Shown here in pieces: positions 61,804-64,000 of a stretch of DNA of 64,000 bases. Source of the DNA: Salinimicrobium marinum (GTDB taxonomy: Bacteria; Bacteroidota; Bacteroidia; Flavobacteriales; Flavobacteriaceae); NCBI RefSeq assembly GCF_014651535.1, contig NZ_BMXB01000005.1:1-64000 (forward strand), in the 5' to 3' direction. A program made the translations under genes and the position numbers. The notes beneath the pieces are model-generated. The model saw only the letters and a list, made by a program, of their open reading frames with translations. It was not told the origin of the DNA and did not search any database. Each line of letters starts with the position of its first letter. The first letter of the stretch is position 1.

Positions 61804-64000
61804 CTAAAACCAGAATCCAAGACTAAAAAACCAATGACTGCTTCTGGCATCGGGTGAATAGGAATATTTCACTTCCAGCGGCCCCATAAATGTTTCCAGG
61901 GCATAACCTAATGCATACCCGGAATAATCGGGCATGGAAATCCAGTCTCCGGTGCTGTAAAGATTATCCTCTACATTGGCAAAATTAGCACTGGCAATTA
62001 TGTGGTTTTTTCTGAAAATTTCATAGTCCACCTCCACCATGCTTTTTATATAACTGTCTGCAGAAAGCTCCAGAAAATCATAGCCATAAAATGGAAAAAT
62101 ATTATTGATAAAATCATTTCCATAACCGCCAAGAAAAAAATCCAGGGAGTTGTTTTCGTTGTTCCCAATATGAAAGCCCGTACCGGCAGAAATCCTGGCC
62201 GATATCCTAGAAGTGGGAGAAAAAGCATATCCAAGAGAGCCTTTTACGATCGAGAATTTTGAGAAATTCTCATGATAATCTGATGATAAAAAGTACAAGT
62301 GAAAATCTCCGTTAAAATAAAATCCTTTTCCGGGAAGATATTTGTTATCAAAGCTGTCAAATTTCAGATAACTAAAGGCGCTAAAATAATTACTCTTGTC
62401 AAAAACAGTAGATGGAATGGTAGTTTCCACGTCATTGATCGTTTCCGAAGTTACTTCAAGAAATTTATGTTCGGCCCCTAATCCTATGGAGAACACCTGT
62501 TCAAAAAGGGTTTCTATATAGACGTGGTTGGTAAGATCTGCATAATCTATTGAAAGCCGATTCACATTTATATCTGATCTCATTTCGGAGGTGTTTTCTG
62601 CAAAATCGACTCCCACACTTTTGTCAAAACTATTATACCTGGATCTCAACCCTACGCTCCAGTAGAAGCCTTTATCCCAGTAATATTCGAAATTATACCT
62701 GAAATTATCCCCCAACACAAAATCAAAAGAAGCCACGTCATTGGTAAACAGAGAACTCTTTTTAGTGAAATTGATCAAAGCCCCACTCTTGTAAAGGTCA
62801 TCATAATGCAATCCCATTTGTAAAAAGGTCTTGCTTTCCTTTTCCTCCAGTTGCAGTTCCATCGCGTAACCACCGTTAATTGGATTCAGTTTATAATTTA
62901 CCCTATCAAAATTCCCGGTAGCCGAAAGATTGTTGATCCCCAGAACAAAATCTTTATAGGAGACGGTTGAAGGATACCTGAACCTGAGTTTGCCCAGCAC
63001 ATAAGCCCGCGGATAAGAATGATTTCCTTCCACCCGGATATCGGATATGTAAAGGCTGTCCACCTCCCTGATCTTAAGAGGCTCCCTTGTTTCTATTACC
63101 TGTTCTGCAGCAATATTCTTCAGTTGCTCCATACTGCTTCTCGCGGCTTCCTCTCCTGCGTCGATGATCTTTCTTCCGCGGTCAAAAGACATTACAGAAA
63201 AAGGTGTAATTGGAGGAACTATATAAACATCTGTCTCCTTTATTTTCTCCTCCATATCCTTTACAGTCCTGAAATTGCTTATCTGGGTGAGGATCTCAAA
63301 TACAGTTCGCAGCTCATTCCTGTCTGTAAGGCTATCCTGCACATCCACTCCGATGATAATGTCTGCTCCTCTTTTCCGCATTTCTTCCACCGGAAAATTA
63401 TTCACCACCCCACCATCTGTCAACAATTTACCATCTACCAGAATAGGACTGAACAAGGTAGGAATGGCCGAACTGGCCAAAACTGCCTGTGGCAGATGGC
63501 CGCTGTCCATGATCACCTCTTCTCCCGTTTCTACATTGGTCGCCACACAAAAAAACGGAATCGGCAATTCCTTGAAATTAGATTTGTCGGCATGATGCAG
63601 GGTCAGCCTGGAAATCATATTATAAATATTCTGACCCCTGGAAAGACCTGAAGGAAAAGAAATTTTGAAATCATCAAACGGCAGACTTATAGCATATTTT
63701 TCTGCATCCTTTCGTTCATAAAATGTTCTGGCTCCACGAGGAATTTCATCCTGAATGAGGATTTCAAAATTGGTGCTTTCAAAAATACTGTCCAGCTCGT
63801 TTGCAGTATACCCCGCTGCATACAAAGAACCTATAATGGCCCCCATACTGGTGCCACCAATATAATCTATTTGCACTCCGGCTTCTTCCAGGACCTTCAG
63901 GGCACCTATGTGCGCAAGTCCCTTTGCTCCCCCTCCACTTAAAACCACCCCAACGGTAGGATCTTTCTTTTCCTGAGAAAACAAAAGTGACGTACAAAAA
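61804..64000 (-). CDS. Patatin-like phospholipase fused to POTRA and Omp85-type barrel (5' end outside the window)
   Basis: The open frame continues through the right window edge. The visible signal-peptide end reads CTSLLFSQ, so the true start is just beyond 64000. The patatin domain follows: oxyanion hole SGGGAKGLAHIGAL, nucleophile GGTSMGAIIG and catalytic Asp in TDGGVVNNFP. A POTRA-like segment near 320-390 (SLYISDIRVEGNHSYPRAYVLGKL) precedes a C-terminal barrel rich in aromatic strands ending HWFFSLGFWF. This is the PlpD-like / type Vd arrangement: an outer-membrane phospholipase carried by its own transporter. More than 726 residues. Confidence 0.9.
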   Translation of the reverse strand, partial: FCTSLLFSQEKKDPTVGVVLSGGGAKGLAHIGALKVLEEAGVQIDYIGGTSMGAIIGSLYAAGYTANELDSIFESTNFEILIQDEIPRGARTFYERKDAEKYAISLPFDDFKISFPSGLSRGQNIYNMISRLTLHHADKSNFKELPIPFFCVATNVETGEEVIMDSGHLPQAVLASSAIPTLFSPILVDGKLLTDGGVVNNFPVEEMRKRGADIIIGVDVQDSLTDRNELRTVFEILTQISNFRTVKDMEEKIKETDVYIVPPITPFSVMSFDRGRKIIDAGEEAARSSMEQLKNIAAEQVIETREPLKIREVDSLYISDIRVEGNHSYPRAYVLGKLRFRYPSTVSYKDFVLGINNLSATGNFDRVNYKLNPINGGYAMELQLEEKESKTFLQMGLHYDDLYKSGALINFTKKSSLFTNDVASFDFVLGDNFRYNFEYYWDKGFYWSVGLRSRYNSFDKSVGVDFAENTSEMRSDINVNRLSIDYADLTNHVYIETLFEQVFSIGLGAEHKFLEVTSETINDVETTIPSTVFDKSNYFSAFSYLKFDSFDNKYLPGKGFYFNGDFHLYFLSSDYHENFSKFSIVKGSLGYAFSPTSRISARISAGTGFHIGNNENNSLDFFLGGYGNDFINNIFPFYGYDFLELSADSYIKSMVEVDYEIFRKNHIIASANFANVEDNLYSTGDWISMPDYSGYALGYALETFMGPLEVKYSYSPDARSSHWFFSLGFWF

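Overview
This window looks like core chromosome of a Bacteroidota member, most likely Flavobacteriaceae (Gramella/Salegentibacter/Zunongwangia-like; genus level is inference). Evidence: a type IX secretion sorting domain, a CarboxypepD_reg-type TonB receptor, Bacteroidota-restricted families (DUF4270, DUF2480, DUF3078), a three-subunit succinate dehydrogenase, no Shine-Dalgarno pattern, and promoters of the TTG-N17-23-TAnnTTTG type (clear before sdhC, thiL and the DUF3108 gene). No rRNA, tRNA, CRISPR, prophage or intact IS was seen.

Layout. 1-6.6 kb (minus): glgA-like/DUF4270/glmS operon, then atpDC. 6.7-11.4 kb (plus): panC, panD, a flippase-like membrane protein, an esterase-like protein and radA. 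11.8-23.6 kb: two different ExoIII-family AP endonucleases, a GNAT acetyltransferase, an M23 peptidase, an aldo/keto reductase, an OmpA lipoprotein, a large T9SS cargo, glyS and a coiled-coil membrane protein. 23.6-28.6 kb: comF broken by one stop codon, a Big_5 lipoprotein, and an omega-amidase plus methionine aminotransferase pair for 2-oxoacid/methionine salvage. 28.6-32.2 kb: sdhCAB. 32.3-36.1 kb: an M24 aminopeptidase, a hydrolase, a small zinc-ribbon-like protein and thiL.

36.3-44.8 kb is a complete SUF iron-sulfur operon (sufA, B, C, D, S, E, sufT) with two small lipoproteins, DUF2480 and DUF3078 genes built in. It lies close to Fe-S consumers such as sdhB. 45-50 kb holds hflX, a secreted repeat protein and an FAD oxidoreductase. 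It is also the most eroded part: a frameshifted YefM/Phd antitoxin between two long perfect hairpins, and two C-terminal gene stumps joined head to head. 50-54 kb: TonB receptor with a four-repeat lipoprotein. 54.4-59 kb: DUF3108/kynA/M23/pgi operon. 59.3-61.7 kb: hppD and hmgA (tyrosine degradation). The window ends inside a patatin/beta-barrel gene.

I found no convincing new multi-gene system. The best leads are the lipoproteins inside the SUF operon, the receptor plus four-repeat lipoprotein, related hairpin elements between atpD/atpC and sdhA/sdhB, and several conserved-fold proteins that have lost expected catalytic residues (half-length glycogen synthase, Asp-for-Ser esterase, H-x-C M23 peptidase). 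Three of the broken genes differ from an intact frame by single bases in homopolymer runs, so sequencing error must be excluded before calling them dead.
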